From NCBI RefSeq assembly GCF_040549045.1, contig NZ_JBEWTB010000002.1, forward strand, positions 1,953,501 through 2,017,500: a stretch of 64,000 nt of DNA. Direction: 5' to 3'. The notes under the pieces were generated by a model. That model ran no database searches. It had not been told where the DNA came from and saw nothing but the letters and a program-made list of their open reading frames with translations. Both the position numbers and the translations under genes were made by a program. Below, in pieces: positions 27,742-36,306 of this stretch; the first letter of the stretch is position 1, and the number at the start of each line of letters is the position of its first letter. Source of the stretch: Endozoicomonas sp. NE40 (GTDB taxonomy: Bacteria; Pseudomonadota; Gammaproteobacteria; Pseudomonadales; Endozoicomonadaceae).

Positions 27742-27828
27742 GTAGGTTGGGACGAGCAAAGCGATTCCCAACATGGGTACTCGGCGTTGTTCACCTTGTT
27801 GGGAATCGCTTTGCTCGTCCCAACCTAC
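27742..27828. repeat. 32-bp perfect inverted repeat (REP/MITE-like) between pilin and tip gene
   Basis: The arms at 27742-27773 and 27797-27828 are perfect inverted copies of 32 bp around a 23-bp spacer. They begin GTAGGTTGGGACGAGC and contain AAGCGATTCCCAACA, a motif I have seen as a dispersed palindromic repeat in other bacteria. It sits five bases after the pilin stop codon, inside the operon. As RNA it would make a very stable stem that could raise pilin mRNA over downstream usher mRNA. Only one copy is in the window. Confidence 0.85.
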
Positions 27829-27833
27829 TTGCT

Positions 27834-28415
27834 TCAATTTGCAGAAACAGTCAACGTAAGGTTTCCTGTGTAATCTCCAGCAGGTGCAGATGAAAGGTCA
27901 GATGGATCAACAAATACATAAACAGAAGCATTAAGTGTACCTAGATCACATTCAAAACTATCATTTATAGTTGCATTACTTAGTCCAGAAATTGTTTGAG
28001 TTCCATTGGCAGTTAGAGTATCACCTTGTTTTTGTCCACCTTCATTTACATCATTAAACAGGTCAACTGAATAAGGAATAGAGTTATTACCATCTTTCAA
28101 AAGAAAGCCTTCATCACCACCGCTTACAGCTAGATCTACTGAAAATTTATTTGTTCCGACCCCTGAAGCATAAATACAGAAATTCGCTCCTTCTCTCGGG
28201 GTTGCATTTTCATTAGTAAAGGTTTGAAGGTCAATTAATTCTTCTAATTGACGAAGCATTAAAAAGCCCCCTCCACCGCCTAAATCACTACCATCTTTAA
28301 CAGCTAGTTCGATCCTTGTTGAATCTCTGACTGGAGGAACATCCGTAGCATATAAGCCTCCTGAAATTGTAGCTCCAGCGATAAGTACTGCTACTGCTGT
28401 TTTTCTAGCGATCAT
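27834..28415 (-). CDS. Probable major fimbrial subunit (pilin)
   Basis: The start at 28415 has AGGAG eight bases upstream, the best ribosome site of the operon; a start 24 bp further up lacks one. The 193-residue product has a signal peptide (MIARKTAVAVLIAGATISGG) and one beta-rich domain with cysteines in NFCIYAS and SFECDLG, ending YTGNLTLTVSAN. This closing strand and the FC motif are shared with the other three secreted proteins of the locus. Small size, strong translation signal and the stable hairpin right after the stop suggest it is the most abundant subunit. Confidence 0.8.
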   Translation of the reverse strand: MIARKTAVAVLIAGATISGGLYATDVPPVRDSTRIELAVKDGSDLGGGGGFLMLRQLEELIDLQTFTNENATPREGANFCIYASGVGTNKFSVDLAVSGGDEGFLLKDGNNSIPYSVDLFNDVNEGGQKQGDTLTANGTQTISGLSNATINDSFECDLGTLNASVYVFVDPSDLSSAPAGDYTGNLTLTVSAN

Positions 28416-28474
28416 AATTTGTTCTCCTTTTTGATCCACTATTTCTCACTATCTTGGTATCCAGCAATGCCCAC

Positions 28475-29032
28475 TCACTGCACAGAAACCGTCACCGTCA
28501 ACGTATCCGAATAACTGTCTTCCGGTTGATTCTCAAGATTTTGTAACGGAACCCTGACGTTTATCGAAGTATTATTATCTTCACAGTCCGAGTTCACCGG
28601 CTGGGTCGGCAGCCTTAACTGCTGCTGTGGTACGTCTTCCAGAGAAGTCAGGTTCAACTCGGTACCGGAGCCGCCAGTCTGGTCGTACCAGACAACTTCG
28701 TAAGGAATTCTGGCGGCCGAACTGGTTCCCAGCAAAGCAAATGAACTGTCGCCTATGCTGTTGGCACTGTTAATCGTTAAAGCGAATTCTTCGGTGTTGT
28801 ACCAGATGCAAAAGTTATTCAGAGACTGAGGTACTGTGACATAGTCAAACTCACCCAGGGAAAATTCCTGAAGCTGATTGACTCTTGCAAGCGCAGGGAC
28901 AGAGAGCGTGATGTCGGCTTCTGCACAGGATTCAGCTGCAAGAACACCGTCACCGCCATTGGGTATGCATACAGCCGCCGAATAAGCCGACTGCAATGCA
29001 AATATGATGAATACCAGATACCTGTAAATCAT
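28475..29032 (-). CDS. Fimbrial subunit, first gene of the pilus operon
   Basis: The 185-residue product has a signal peptide (MIYRYLVFIIFALQSAYS) followed by a Cys-containing N-terminus (AVCIPNGGDG, then AESCAEADI). The rest is a beta-sandwich pattern with NNFCIWYN and NSDCEDN, ending YSDTLTVTVSVQ. It resembles the next gene and the C-terminal domains of the two larger subunits, and broadly the spore-coat-U/ECP-type pilin domains. It is probably a minor or initiating subunit. The gap to the next gene is about 60 bp. Upstream lies an AT-rich promoter region without a clear consensus. Confidence 0.78.
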   Translation of the reverse strand: MIYRYLVFIIFALQSAYSAAVCIPNGGDGVLAAESCAEADITLSVPALARVNQLQEFSLGEFDYVTVPQSLNNFCIWYNTEEFALTINSANSIGDSSFALLGTSSAARIPYEVVWYDQTGGSGTELNLTSLEDVPQQQLRLPTQPVNSDCEDNNTSINVRVPLQNLENQPEDSYSDTLTVTVSVQ

Positions 29033-29701
29033 ATCCGTTGACCATCAGGTTGCTTTTATTGTTATACGACTAACGTCATTTCCTTCTTACGGTTCATTGT
29101 GCAGCTTTCTTTGATCTAAATCTACTAAATACCTTCTATTTTTATTTTTTTTCCACGTCCCAGAAAAACCACACTTGCCAAGCCTCAGACAAGACTGACT
29201 ATGTACTTGATATTTGTCGTATTATTTTTCATTCAGAATTTTTCCGCATCTGTATTTCAAGTTAATCAAAGCGTTGGTCATGCTGATCAAACTTCACCCT
29301 GACGGTATCAACCTTTATCCTCGCATCATGCTGACTGGTCAGTGTTATATTCTGGATGTCTGTATACACTTCCGTCAGGTTATGCACTTCAGTATGCTGC
29401 GCCTTGTGCTGTTCGAGCCTTGCTTCCACAAACCGGGTTTCTTTCGACACAGCTTGTTCTTTTATTAGTGATTTTGATTAAGGAACGAGCAGATAGCGAT
29501 GATTCTGTGGTACTGCCTGACATTTCCTCTCCCCCCTTTTGTAAAGATTTTCAGGACAGGAACTCTCAGGAATTTCCATGGTCAAACGTTTTAATGGCCG
29601 GATTCTTTATTGATCTACGCTTAGATATGTAGCTTCATGAAAGAGTTGATGTAGTTGTGAAGCCAAAGCTCCAGTACACGATTTTATGAGGCTTTAGAGA
29701 A
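29033..29701. other. Gene-poor gap upstream of the fimbrial operon
   Basis: This stretch of about 670 bp is AT-rich near 29120-29160 and probably holds the promoter of the fimbrial operon, though I see no clean consensus. One frame with a GTG start (29262-29450, minus, 62 residues, Gln/His/Asp-rich and coiled-coil-like, ending FDQHDQRFD) may be a remnant or a real small gene. It has no good ribosome site. Confidence 0.4.
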
Positions 29702-29881
29702 ATGGACTTATCACCTTACGACCAGTGCCGTAGCGACGAAAAGCAGTGCCGAATCGGTCGTTCCTGCAACATTATCACCCTTGCTTTAACGCTTATCCTT
29801 ATTTCAGGTTTTGCAGTAGCCGATTATCTGGCAGTCAAATGCAACATGAGCGATCAGCACGAGCAGAGTGACAAAAAATAA
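29702..29881 (+). CDS. 59-residue single-pass membrane miniprotein
   Basis: The frame reads MDLSPYDQCRSDEKQCR, then a hydrophobic helix of about 22 residues (IITLALTLILISGFAVADYLAV), then a short charged tail ending EQSDKK. Three cysteines lie near the membrane faces. A GAGG stands about ten bases upstream, with AGAGA directly before the start. It is convergent to rplQ, and the hairpin downstream can serve both. I do not recognise a family. The clear N-polar, hydrophobic, C-polar pattern favours a real protein. Confidence 0.5.
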   Translation: MDLSPYDQCRSDEKQCRIGRSCNIITLALTLILISGFAVADYLAVKCNMSDQHEQSDKK

Positions 29882-29904
29882 TCAATTATTTTCTCCAGAT
29901 ACAA

Positions 29905-29930
29905 TTAAGCCGGGCAATAACCCGGCTTAA
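29905..29930. terminator. Hairpin between the miniprotein and rplQ
   Basis: TTAAGCCGGG and CCCGGCTTAA form a perfect 10-bp stem around CAATAA, 20 bp after the rplQ stop. It probably ends the alpha operon, although T-runs are short on both strands. Confidence 0.6.
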
Positions 29931-29950
29931 CTGATGCAAAAGACTAATTA

Positions 29951-30340
29951 TTAATCTTCAGCTTCTACCGCTTCAGCTTCAACTGGACGATCCAGCAGCT
30001 CAACGATAGCCATAGGAGCGTTGTCGCCCTTACGGAAACCGCACTTCAGAATGCGGATGTAACCACCTGGACGCTCTTTGAAGCGTGGACCCAGATCAGA
30101 GAACAGCTTGCCAACAGTTGCCTTATTGCGGAGACGATCAAACGCCAGGCGACGGTTAGCCACGCTGTCTTCTTTAGACAGGGTGATCAGGGGCTCAGCA
30201 ACACGACGCAGCTCTTTAGCTTTTGGCAGTGTTGTCTTGATTACTTCGTGCTCAACCAGGGAACTGGTCATGTTACGGAACATAGCCTTACGATGAGAGC
30301 TATTCCGGTTGAGCTTGCGGCCACTCTTACGATGACGCAT
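29951..30340 (-). CDS. rplQ: 50S ribosomal protein L17
   Basis: L17 is a large-subunit protein near the exit of the peptide tunnel. The 129-residue product opens MRHRKSGRKLNRNSSHR and keeps LVEHEVIKTTLPKAKELR and GGYIRILKCGFRKGDNAPMA. An acidic tail (VEAEAVEAED) extends the C-terminus. It is the last gene of the alpha operon, 112 bp after rpoA. Confidence 0.98.
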   Translation of the reverse strand: MRHRKSGRKLNRNSSHRKAMFRNMTSSLVEHEVIKTTLPKAKELRRVAEPLITLSKEDSVANRRLAFDRLRNKATVGKLFSDLGPRFKERPGGYIRILKCGFRKGDNAPMAIVELLDRPVEAEAVEAED

Positions 30341-30452
30341 GGCACAAACTTCCTCGTTCTGCCATCAGCCCCGCCTTTATCTTTCACCGCTCACTCGTTC
30401 ACATAAAGTGTCGGTTTGCAGCGGATAAAGGCGTCAGGACTGCATGGCTGTT

Positions 30453-31454
30453 TTAAGCAGAAATCTTGTCGTCGTTCTTCAAACTGGCAGGTGGCCAGTT
30501 ATCCAGACGCATACCCAGGCTCAGACCTCGGGAGGCCAGAACGTCCTTGATCTCAGTCAGGGACTTCTTACCCAGGTTCGGGGTCTTCAGCAGTTCGACT
30601 TCAGTACGCTGGATCAGGTCACCAATGTAGTAGATGTTTTCTGCTTTCAGGCAGTTTGCACTACGTACAGTCAGTTCCAGATCATCAACCGGGCGCAGCA
30701 GGATAGGATCAACGTCGTCCTCTTCCTTCACTGGCTCAGGCTCAGCTTCACCTTCCAGGTCTACGAATACCGCCAGCTGCTGCTGCAAGATAGTAGCAGC
30801 GCGACGAATCGCTTCATCCGGATCCAGTGTGCCGTCTGTTTCCAGGTCGATCACCAGCTTGTCGAGGTCAGTACGCTGTTCTACACGGGCGCTTTCAACG
30901 ACATAGGATACGCGGTATACAGGGCTGTAGGTGGCATCCAGCTGAAGGCGGCCAATAGCACGGGTTTCTTCTTCGTCGTGACGACGGCTTTCGCCGGACT
31001 CGTAACCACGACCACGAGCTACCTTCAGTTTCATATTCAGGTCACCTTTATCGTTCATATGAGCGATAACGTGATCAGGATTCACGATTTCAACATCGTG
31101 ATCCAGCTGAATATCGGCGGCGGTCACAACACCTGATCCCTTTTTGTTCAGGGTCAGAGTTGCTTCATCACGGCCATTCATACGAATAGCCAGACCTTTC
31201 AGGTTTAGCAGGATTTCAATTACGTCCTCCTGCACACCTTCAATCGCGCTGTATTCGTGCTGAACACCGTCGATCTCTACTTCCGTTACGGCACAGCCTG
31301 GCATGGAAGAGAGAAGAATGCGACGCAGCGCGTTACCCAGAGTATGACCGAAGCCCCGCTCCAGCGGCTCAAGGGTAACCTTGGCGCGTGTCAGGCTGAT
31401 TTCCTCAACGTCAATGTGTCGAGGAGTTAGAAATTCAGTAACCGAATTCTGCAT
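30453..31454 (-). CDS. rpoA: RNA polymerase alpha subunit
   Basis: Alpha dimers seed assembly of RNA polymerase and contact upstream promoter DNA and activators. The 333-residue protein has the N-terminal assembly domain (LEPLERGFGHTLGNALRRILLSSMPG) and, after a flexible acidic linker (EGEAEPEPVKEEDD), the C-terminal DNA-contact domain (RSANCLKAENIYYIGDLIQRTE, then NLGKKSLTEIKDVL). Length and motifs are normal. It lies between rpsD and rplQ as in other gammaproteobacteria. Confidence 0.99.
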   Translation of the reverse strand: MQNSVTEFLTPRHIDVEEISLTRAKVTLEPLERGFGHTLGNALRRILLSSMPGCAVTEVEIDGVQHEYSAIEGVQEDVIEILLNLKGLAIRMNGRDEATLTLNKKGSGVVTAADIQLDHDVEIVNPDHVIAHMNDKGDLNMKLKVARGRGYESGESRRHDEEETRAIGRLQLDATYSPVYRVSYVVESARVEQRTDLDKLVIDLETDGTLDPDEAIRRAATILQQQLAVFVDLEGEAEPEPVKEEDDVDPILLRPVDDLELTVRSANCLKAENIYYIGDLIQRTEVELLKTPNLGKKSLTEIKDVLASRGLSLGMRLDNWPPASLKNDDKISA

Positions 31455-31485
31455 GGATGTTACACCCCACCTAACTGTCTATCCC

Positions 31486-32106
31486 TTACTTGGAGTACAG
31501 CTCGACGATCAAGTTCTCGTTGATGTCTGCTGCAAGATCACTCCGCTCGGGCAGCACCTTGAAGGTACCTTCCTTCTTCTTGGCGTCTACTTCAACCCAG
31601 GTAGAGAACCCGCGCTGAGCTGCCAATTCGAGTGCTGCATTAATACGCAGCTGGTTTTGAGACTTCTCACGGATAGCGATAACGTCGCCCGGAACAACCT
31701 TGTAGGAAGGAATGTTCACAGTCTTACCGTTAACCAGGATAGCCTTGTGGCTTACCAGCTGACGTGCTTCAGCACGGGTGGAACCAAATCCCATGCGGTA
31801 TACTACATTATCAAGGCGAGACTCAAGAAGTTGCAACAGGTTTGAACCGGTAGCACCCTTCAGACGGTCTGCATCTTTGTAGTAGTTACGGAACTGCTTT
31901 TCCAGAACACCGTAGATACGACGAACTTTCTGCTTTTCACGCAGCTGTACACCGTAGTCAGACAGACGACCACGACGCTGGCCATGCTGGCCAGGAGGAA
32001 TTTCTGCTTTGCACTTTGACTCGAGTGCGCGAACACCACTCTTCAGAAAGAGATCGGTGCCTTCACGACGAGACAGTTTGCACTTTGGACCAATATATCT
32101 AGCCAT
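31486..32106 (-). CDS. rpsD: 30S ribosomal protein S4
   Basis: S4 is a primary 16S rRNA binder and helps proofreading; in E. coli it also represses alpha-operon translation by binding the rpsM leader. The 206-residue protein opens MARYIGPKCKLSRREGTDL and carries an S4 RNA-binding domain (RLDNVVYRMGFGSTRAEARQLV, then HKAILVNGKTVNIPSY). It lacks the zinc-binding cysteines of the C+ form. Confidence 0.99.
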   Translation of the reverse strand: MARYIGPKCKLSRREGTDLFLKSGVRALESKCKAEIPPGQHGQRRGRLSDYGVQLREKQKVRRIYGVLEKQFRNYYKDADRLKGATGSNLLQLLESRLDNVVYRMGFGSTRAEARQLVSHKAILVNGKTVNIPSYKVVPGDVIAIREKSQNQLRINAALELAAQRGFSTWVEVDAKKKEGTFKVLPERSDLAADINENLIVELYSK

Positions 32107-32122
32107 TTATATCGTCTCCTGC

Positions 32123-32512
32123 TTATACTCGACGCTTCTTAGGCGGGCGGCAACCGTTATGTGGGATCGGGGTAACATCGGTGATGTTAGTGATCTTGTA
32201 GCCACAAGCGTTCAGAGCGCGTACAGCGGATTCGCGGCCAGGACCAGGTCCTTTCACGCATACATCCAGATTCTTCAGACCGTATTCAGCGGCCGCGCGA
32301 CCAGCACGTTCAGCAGCAACCTGTGCAGCGAACGGAGTGCTCTTACGGGAACCACGGAAGCCGGAGCCACCGGAAGTTGCCCATGCCAACGCATTACCCT
32401 GGCGGTCGGTAATTGTCACGATAGTGTTGTTAAAAGAAGCGTGAATATGGGCAATCCCATCTACAACCGTCTTTTTAACCTTTTTACGTGAGCGAGTACC
32501 TGGCTTTGCCAT
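32123..32512 (-). CDS. rpsK: 30S ribosomal protein S11
   Basis: S11 lies on the platform of the small subunit near the mRNA exit. The 129-residue protein shows HIHASFNNTIVTITDRQGN, GSGFRGSRKSTPFAAQVAAE and the C-terminal signature DVTPIPHNGCRPPKKRRV. It is 16 bp upstream of rpsD. Confidence 0.99.
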   Translation of the reverse strand: MAKPGTRSRKKVKKTVVDGIAHIHASFNNTIVTITDRQGNALAWATSGGSGFRGSRKSTPFAAQVAAERAGRAAAEYGLKNLDVCVKGPGPGRESAVRALNACGYKITNITDVTPIPHNGCRPPKKRRV

Positions 32513-32564
32513 ATCAGAATAAATCCTGTGTCATAAGAACGGACTTAACCAGTTCTAAAAATAC

Positions 32565-32921
32565 TTACTTACGAATTGGCTTGCGCGGGCCCTTACGGGT
32601 GCGAGCATTCGTCTTGGAGCGCTGACCACGAACTGGCAGACTGCGACGGTGGCGGATACCACGGTAGCAACCCAGATCCATCAGGCGCTTAATGTTCATG
32701 CTGATTTCGCGACGCAGGTCACCTTCGGTGTCCAGCTTGGCAACTTCACCACGCAGGGCTTCCAGTTGCTCTTCGCTCAGGTCAGCGATCTTGGCATCTG
32801 GCTTAACGCCAGTAGCTTCACACAGCTGTGCAGCTGTTGGCTTACCAATGCCGAATATGTAGGTCAACGAGATAACAGCGTGTTTGTTATCCGGGATGTT
32901 GACGCCAGCAATACGGGCCAT
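32565..32921 (-). CDS. rpsM: 30S ribosomal protein S13
   Basis: S13 sits at the head of the small subunit and contacts tRNA and the B1 bridges. The 118-residue protein opens MARIAGVNIPDNKHAVISLTY and ends with the basic tail RSLPVRGQRSKTNARTRKGPR. It is the first gene of the alpha operon and has a long structured leader upstream. Confidence 0.99.
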   Translation of the reverse strand: MARIAGVNIPDNKHAVISLTYIFGIGKPTAAQLCEATGVKPDAKIADLSEEQLEALRGEVAKLDTEGDLRREISMNIKRLMDLGCYRGIRHRRSLPVRGQRSKTNARTRKGPRKPIRK

Positions 32922-33302
32922 TCAATCGTCTCCGTTTGTTTTTTCCGTGAGTGCATAGTTTGCGATTTGCAAACTATCTTTTGAGTTCACGGCTGTTTTC
33001 GCCTTGTAGATAAGCTGACTCAAAAGTCAGTGCGAATATCTACTCGCTATCCAAAGGCAGATAACGTGGTTCAGTAAATCCAGAGTTTGAATTTACTGAT
33101 GAGTCAGTCACAGGGTGACCGACAGGTCGAAAGGCGGAGATTCTAATCCTCCTTTCGATAAAACACAACCGCTCATGCCAACATGAGCGGTTGTGTTTTG
33201 CCTGAAATCGCATTGTTGACTGCAATTTCCAGAGCCACTCTTTCAAGCTGCGAGGGCAAAGACTTCTTATTATGCAAAACTCCGCAGAGCTTTGCACGAT
33301 AA
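32922..33302 (-). promoter_or_regulatory. Leader and promoter region of the alpha operon
   Basis: This 380-bp gap between rpmJ and rpsM carries several inverted repeats: ATAGTTTGC/GCAAACTAT (32955-32977), CTGACT/AGTCAG (33015-33030) and TCAGTAAAT/ATTTACTGA (33071-33099). In E. coli the equivalent leader folds into a pseudoknot bound by S4, so a similar translational control is likely. I cannot assign a promoter with confidence. Confidence 0.5.
33160..33199. terminator. 18-bp hairpin at the end of the spc operon
   Basis: AAAACACAACCGCTCATG and CATGAGCGGTTGTGTTTT pair perfectly around CCAA. A-rich and T-rich ends allow termination in either direction. It separates rpmJ from the alpha operon. 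Confidence 0.75.
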
Positions 33303-33416
33303 TTAACCTTGACGCTGCTTGTGACGTGGTTCAACGCAGATCACACGTACAGCGCCTTTGCGCTTGATGATCTTGCAGTTACGGCAGATTTTCTTTACCG
33401 ACGCACGTACTTTCAT
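33303..33416 (-). CDS. rpmJ: 50S ribosomal protein L36 (zinc form)
   Basis: The 37-residue product reads MKVRASVKKICRNCKIIKRK and continues to end RHKQRQG. The Cys-x2-Cys, Cys and His ligands of the zinc-binding L36 are all present. It follows secY by about 47 bp as in other spc operons. Confidence 0.98.
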   Translation of the reverse strand: MKVRASVKKICRNCKIIKRKGAVRVICVEPRHKQRQG

Positions 33417-33463
33417 TATTCACTCCACCATCGTTGCAGAACCGGGGCGTTGCAAAACCCGAC

Positions 33464-34789
33464 TTATCGGGTCAGGCCACCACCACCGTAGCCCTTAAGA
33501 TTGGATTTTTTCAGCAGTGATTCGTACTGGTGCGACATCAGGTGAGATTGCACCTGAGCCATGGTATCCATGACAACCACAACGACGATCAGCAAGCTGG
33601 TACCACCAAGATAGAAAGGTACGTTAGCCCAAACTACCAGGAACTGAGGTAACAGGCACACTGCTGTCATGTAGATGGCACCGAACATCGTCAGACGAGT
33701 CAGAACGCCATCAATATATCGTGCAGACTGCTCACCCGGGCGGATGCCCGGAATGAATGCACCAGACTTCTTCAAGTTGTCTGCCACGTCCTTCGGATTG
33801 AAGACCAGGGCAGTATAGAAGAAGCAGAAGAAGACAATGCCTGCCGAGAACAGAATGATATTCAGTGGCTGACCCGGACCCAACGCCATAGCGATGTCCT
33901 GAAGCCAGCCCATGCCTTCGCCCTGACCGAACCACTGCGCGATTGACGCAGGGAACAGCAGCAGGCTGGAAGCGAAGATAGCCGGGATAACACCCGCCAT
34001 ATTCACTTTCAGGGGCAAGTGGCTGCTCTGTGCTGCAAATACTTTACGACCTTGCTGACGCTTGGCGTAATTGACAGTAATACGGCGCTGACCGCGTTCC
34101 ATGAACACGACAAAGGCGATTACTGCGATTGCAAGAAACGCAACTGTGAGCAATGCCAGAATGTTGATATCACCCTGACGGGCGGACTCAAAGGAACGCC
34201 CGATTGCAGTCGGCAGACCGGCGACAATACCAGCAAAAATCAGTATCGATATGCCATTGCCAATCCCTCTTTCGGTAACCTGCTCACCGAGCCACATCAT
34301 AAATACGGCTCCGGTTACGAAGGTGACGACAGCCACCAGGTAGAAACCGAAATCGGGATTGAAGGCGACGCCCTGGTTGGCCAGACCTACGGTCATACCC
34401 ATACCCTGGACGAACGCCAGACACACCGTCAGGTAGCGTGTATATTGGCTGATCTTGCGTCGTCCGGCTTCGCCTTCCTTTTTCAGTTGTTCGAGCTGCG
34501 GACTGACCACAGTCATCAACTGAATGATGATGGACGCCGAAATGTAAGGCATGATACCCAGTGCCAGTACAGACATGCGTTCCAGCGCACCGCCGGAGAA
34601 CATGTTGAACAGGCCTAAAATAGTGCCTTCATTTTGCTGAAACATTCTGGCCAGGGCATCTGGATTGATGCCCGGAACTGGAATGTGCGCACCGATCCGA
34701 TAAACCAGGATCGCCAAAAATACGAACTTTAAACGAGACCAGAGCTCGTTTAACCCGCTCTGATTCCCAACAGGTAGTGTCTTAGCCAT
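33464..34789 (-). CDS. secY: Protein translocase subunit SecY
   Basis: SecY forms the protein-conducting channel of the inner membrane with SecE and SecG. The 441-residue protein has ten hydrophobic segments and family motifs, including RIGAHIPVPGINP, NMFSGGALERMSVLALGIMPYISASIIIQL and the late RPGEQSARYIDGVLTRLT in the cytosolic loop. Its start abuts the rplO stop directly, which implies translational coupling. Confidence 0.99.
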   Translation of the reverse strand: MAKTLPVGNQSGLNELWSRLKFVFLAILVYRIGAHIPVPGINPDALARMFQQNEGTILGLFNMFSGGALERMSVLALGIMPYISASIIIQLMTVVSPQLEQLKKEGEAGRRKISQYTRYLTVCLAFVQGMGMTVGLANQGVAFNPDFGFYLVAVVTFVTGAVFMMWLGEQVTERGIGNGISILIFAGIVAGLPTAIGRSFESARQGDINILALLTVAFLAIAVIAFVVFMERGQRRITVNYAKRQQGRKVFAAQSSHLPLKVNMAGVIPAIFASSLLLFPASIAQWFGQGEGMGWLQDIAMALGPGQPLNIILFSAGIVFFCFFYTALVFNPKDVADNLKKSGAFIPGIRPGEQSARYIDGVLTRLTMFGAIYMTAVCLLPQFLVVWANVPFYLGGTSLLIVVVVVMDTMAQVQSHLMSHQYESLLKKSNLKGYGGGGLTR

Positions 34790-35224
34790 TTAGTCCTCGA
34801 TCTTACCACCAGCAGCTTCGATCGCGGCGCGAGCGCCTTTAGTAGCTGCCAACCCCTTCAGGGTTACGGCTTTATTCAGTTCGCCGGACAGTACCACTTT
34901 AGCGCGCAGGATGCTACCGCCGATCAGGTTCGCAGCTTTCAGAGCAGCCAGGTCGATCACTTCGGATTCAACCTTGGCCAGTTCGTGCAAACGAATCTCT
35001 GCGGAGAAGCGAGCTGTACGAGAGGTAAAGCCGTACTTAGGCAGACGACGCTGCAGTGGCTGCTGACCGCCTTCGAAACCAGGCTTCACAGAACCGCCGG
35101 AGCGAGACTTCTGACCTTTGTGACCACGGCCACCGGTCTTACCCAGACCGGAACCGATACCACGACCAACGCGCTGGCGCTCTTTACGAGAACCTTCAGC
35201 TGGACTCAGAGTATTCAGACGCAT
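34790..35224 (-). CDS. rplO: 50S ribosomal protein L15
   Basis: L15 is a late-assembling large-subunit protein with a long extended N-terminal arm. The 144-residue product opens MRLNTLSPAEGSRKERQRVG and continues with the Gly/Lys-rich GLGKTGGRGHKGQKSRSGG. The globular part contains LKAANLIGGSILRAKVVLSG. Confidence 0.98.
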   Translation of the reverse strand: MRLNTLSPAEGSRKERQRVGRGIGSGLGKTGGRGHKGQKSRSGGSVKPGFEGGQQPLQRRLPKYGFTSRTARFSAEIRLHELAKVESEVIDLAALKAANLIGGSILRAKVVLSGELNKAVTLKGLAATKGARAAIEAAGGKIED

Positions 35225-35225
35225 G

Positions 35226-35411
35226 TTATTCTCCTTCGACCTTAACGAGGTAAGATACCTTGTTGATCATGCCGCGTACGGAAGGAGTGTCTTCCACTTC
35301 AACTGTGTGGTTGATGCGACGCAGACCCAGGCCACGGACGCAAGCCTTATGGCTTTCGAGGCGACCGTTGGTGCTCTTAACGAGCTTTACAGTGATCATC
35401 TTCTTAGCCAT
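35226..35411 (-). CDS. rpmD: 50S ribosomal protein L30
   Basis: The 61-residue product (VKLVKSTNGRLESHKACVRG, then GLRRINHTVEVEDTPSVRGM) is the short bacterial form of L30. It lies one base upstream of rplO and three bases after rpsE. Confidence 0.98.
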   Translation of the reverse strand: MAKKMITVKLVKSTNGRLESHKACVRGLGLRRINHTVEVEDTPSVRGMINKVSYLVKVEGE

Positions 35412-35414
35412 GAC

Positions 35415-35930
35415 TTAGTTCCCCAGAATTTCTTCTACGGACAGGCCACGCTTAGCTGCCACACCTTCAGGAGAACGCATGTCACGCAGGCCTTTGAAGG
35501 TCGCGTATACAACGTTAACCGGGTTGGTGGAACCGTAGCACTTAGCCAGTACGTTGTGTACACCAGCTACTTCCAGAACGGCACGCATAGCACCACCGGC
35601 AATTACACCAGTACCCTGGGAAGCAGGCTGCATGTAAACCTTGGAAGCACCGTGACGGGCTTTCACAGGGTACTGCAGAGTGTCACCGTTCAGGTCAACC
35701 TGAATCATGTTGCGGCGAGCAGATTCCATAGCTTTCTGGATCGCTACTGGCACTTCACGCGCCTTGCCACGACCAAAACCTACTTTACCTTTACCGTCGC
35801 CTACTACGGTCAGAGCTGTGAAGCCGAAGATACGACCACCTTTCACCACTTTGGCTACTCGGTTAACCTGTACCAGCTTCTCAATCAGACCTTCGTCGTT
35901 GTTTTGCGGTTTACGCTCATCTTTTGCCAT
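35415..35930 (-). CDS. rpsE: 30S ribosomal protein S5
   Basis: S5 shapes decoding accuracy and mRNA unwinding at the entry site. The 171-residue protein has the N-terminal dsRNA-binding fold (LIEKLVQVNRVAKVVKGGRI) and the C-terminal block IAGGAMRAVLEVAGVHNVLA. The VKGGRIFGF loop, linked in other bacteria to spectinomycin resistance when altered, looks like the normal type. Confidence 0.98.
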   Translation of the reverse strand: MAKDERKPQNNDEGLIEKLVQVNRVAKVVKGGRIFGFTALTVVGDGKGKVGFGRGKAREVPVAIQKAMESARRNMIQVDLNGDTLQYPVKARHGASKVYMQPASQGTGVIAGGAMRAVLEVAGVHNVLAKCYGSTNPVNVVYATFKGLRDMRSPEGVAAKRGLSVEEILGN

Positions 35931-35941
35931 GATGCCTACCC

Positions 35942-36292
35942 TCAGAATTCCAGACCGGCTTCACGGGCAGCGTCAGCAAGCGCCTTCACACGACCGTGAT
36001 ATTTGTAACCGGAGCGGTCAAAAGCAACCTTGGTAATGCCAGCAGCTTTAGCACGTTCTGCAACCAGAGCGCCTACTTTCTTAGCAGCTTCAACATTGCT
36101 GGTAGCTTCAGCACGCAGCTCCTTCTCGACAGTGGAGGCCGCAGCCAACACTTTGTCACCCTCAGGGGCAATCACCTGTGCATACATGTGCTGAGAAGAA
36201 CGGTGAACGGTCAGGCGGTTAACACCCAGTTCACGCATTTTCATACGAGCACGACGAGCACGACGCAGGCGAGCAGAGTTCTTATCCATCAT
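35942..36292 (-). CDS. rplR: 50S ribosomal protein L18
   Basis: L18 binds 5S rRNA and helps attach it to the large subunit. The 116-residue product shows RLTVHRSSQHMYAQVIAPEG and VAFDRSGYKYHGRVKALADA. It is directly upstream of rpsE. Confidence 0.98.
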   Translation of the reverse strand: MMDKNSARLRRARRARMKMRELGVNRLTVHRSSQHMYAQVIAPEGDKVLAAASTVEKELRAEATSNVEAAKKVGALVAERAKAAGITKVAFDRSGYKYHGRVKALADAAREAGLEF

Positions 36293-36306
36293 GATGTCAC
36301 CCTACC

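Noticed and set aside
33040..33297. 85-codon minus-strand frame between rpmJ and rpsM
   Set aside because: It runs through the alpha-operon leader hairpins and the terminator stem; not gene-like.
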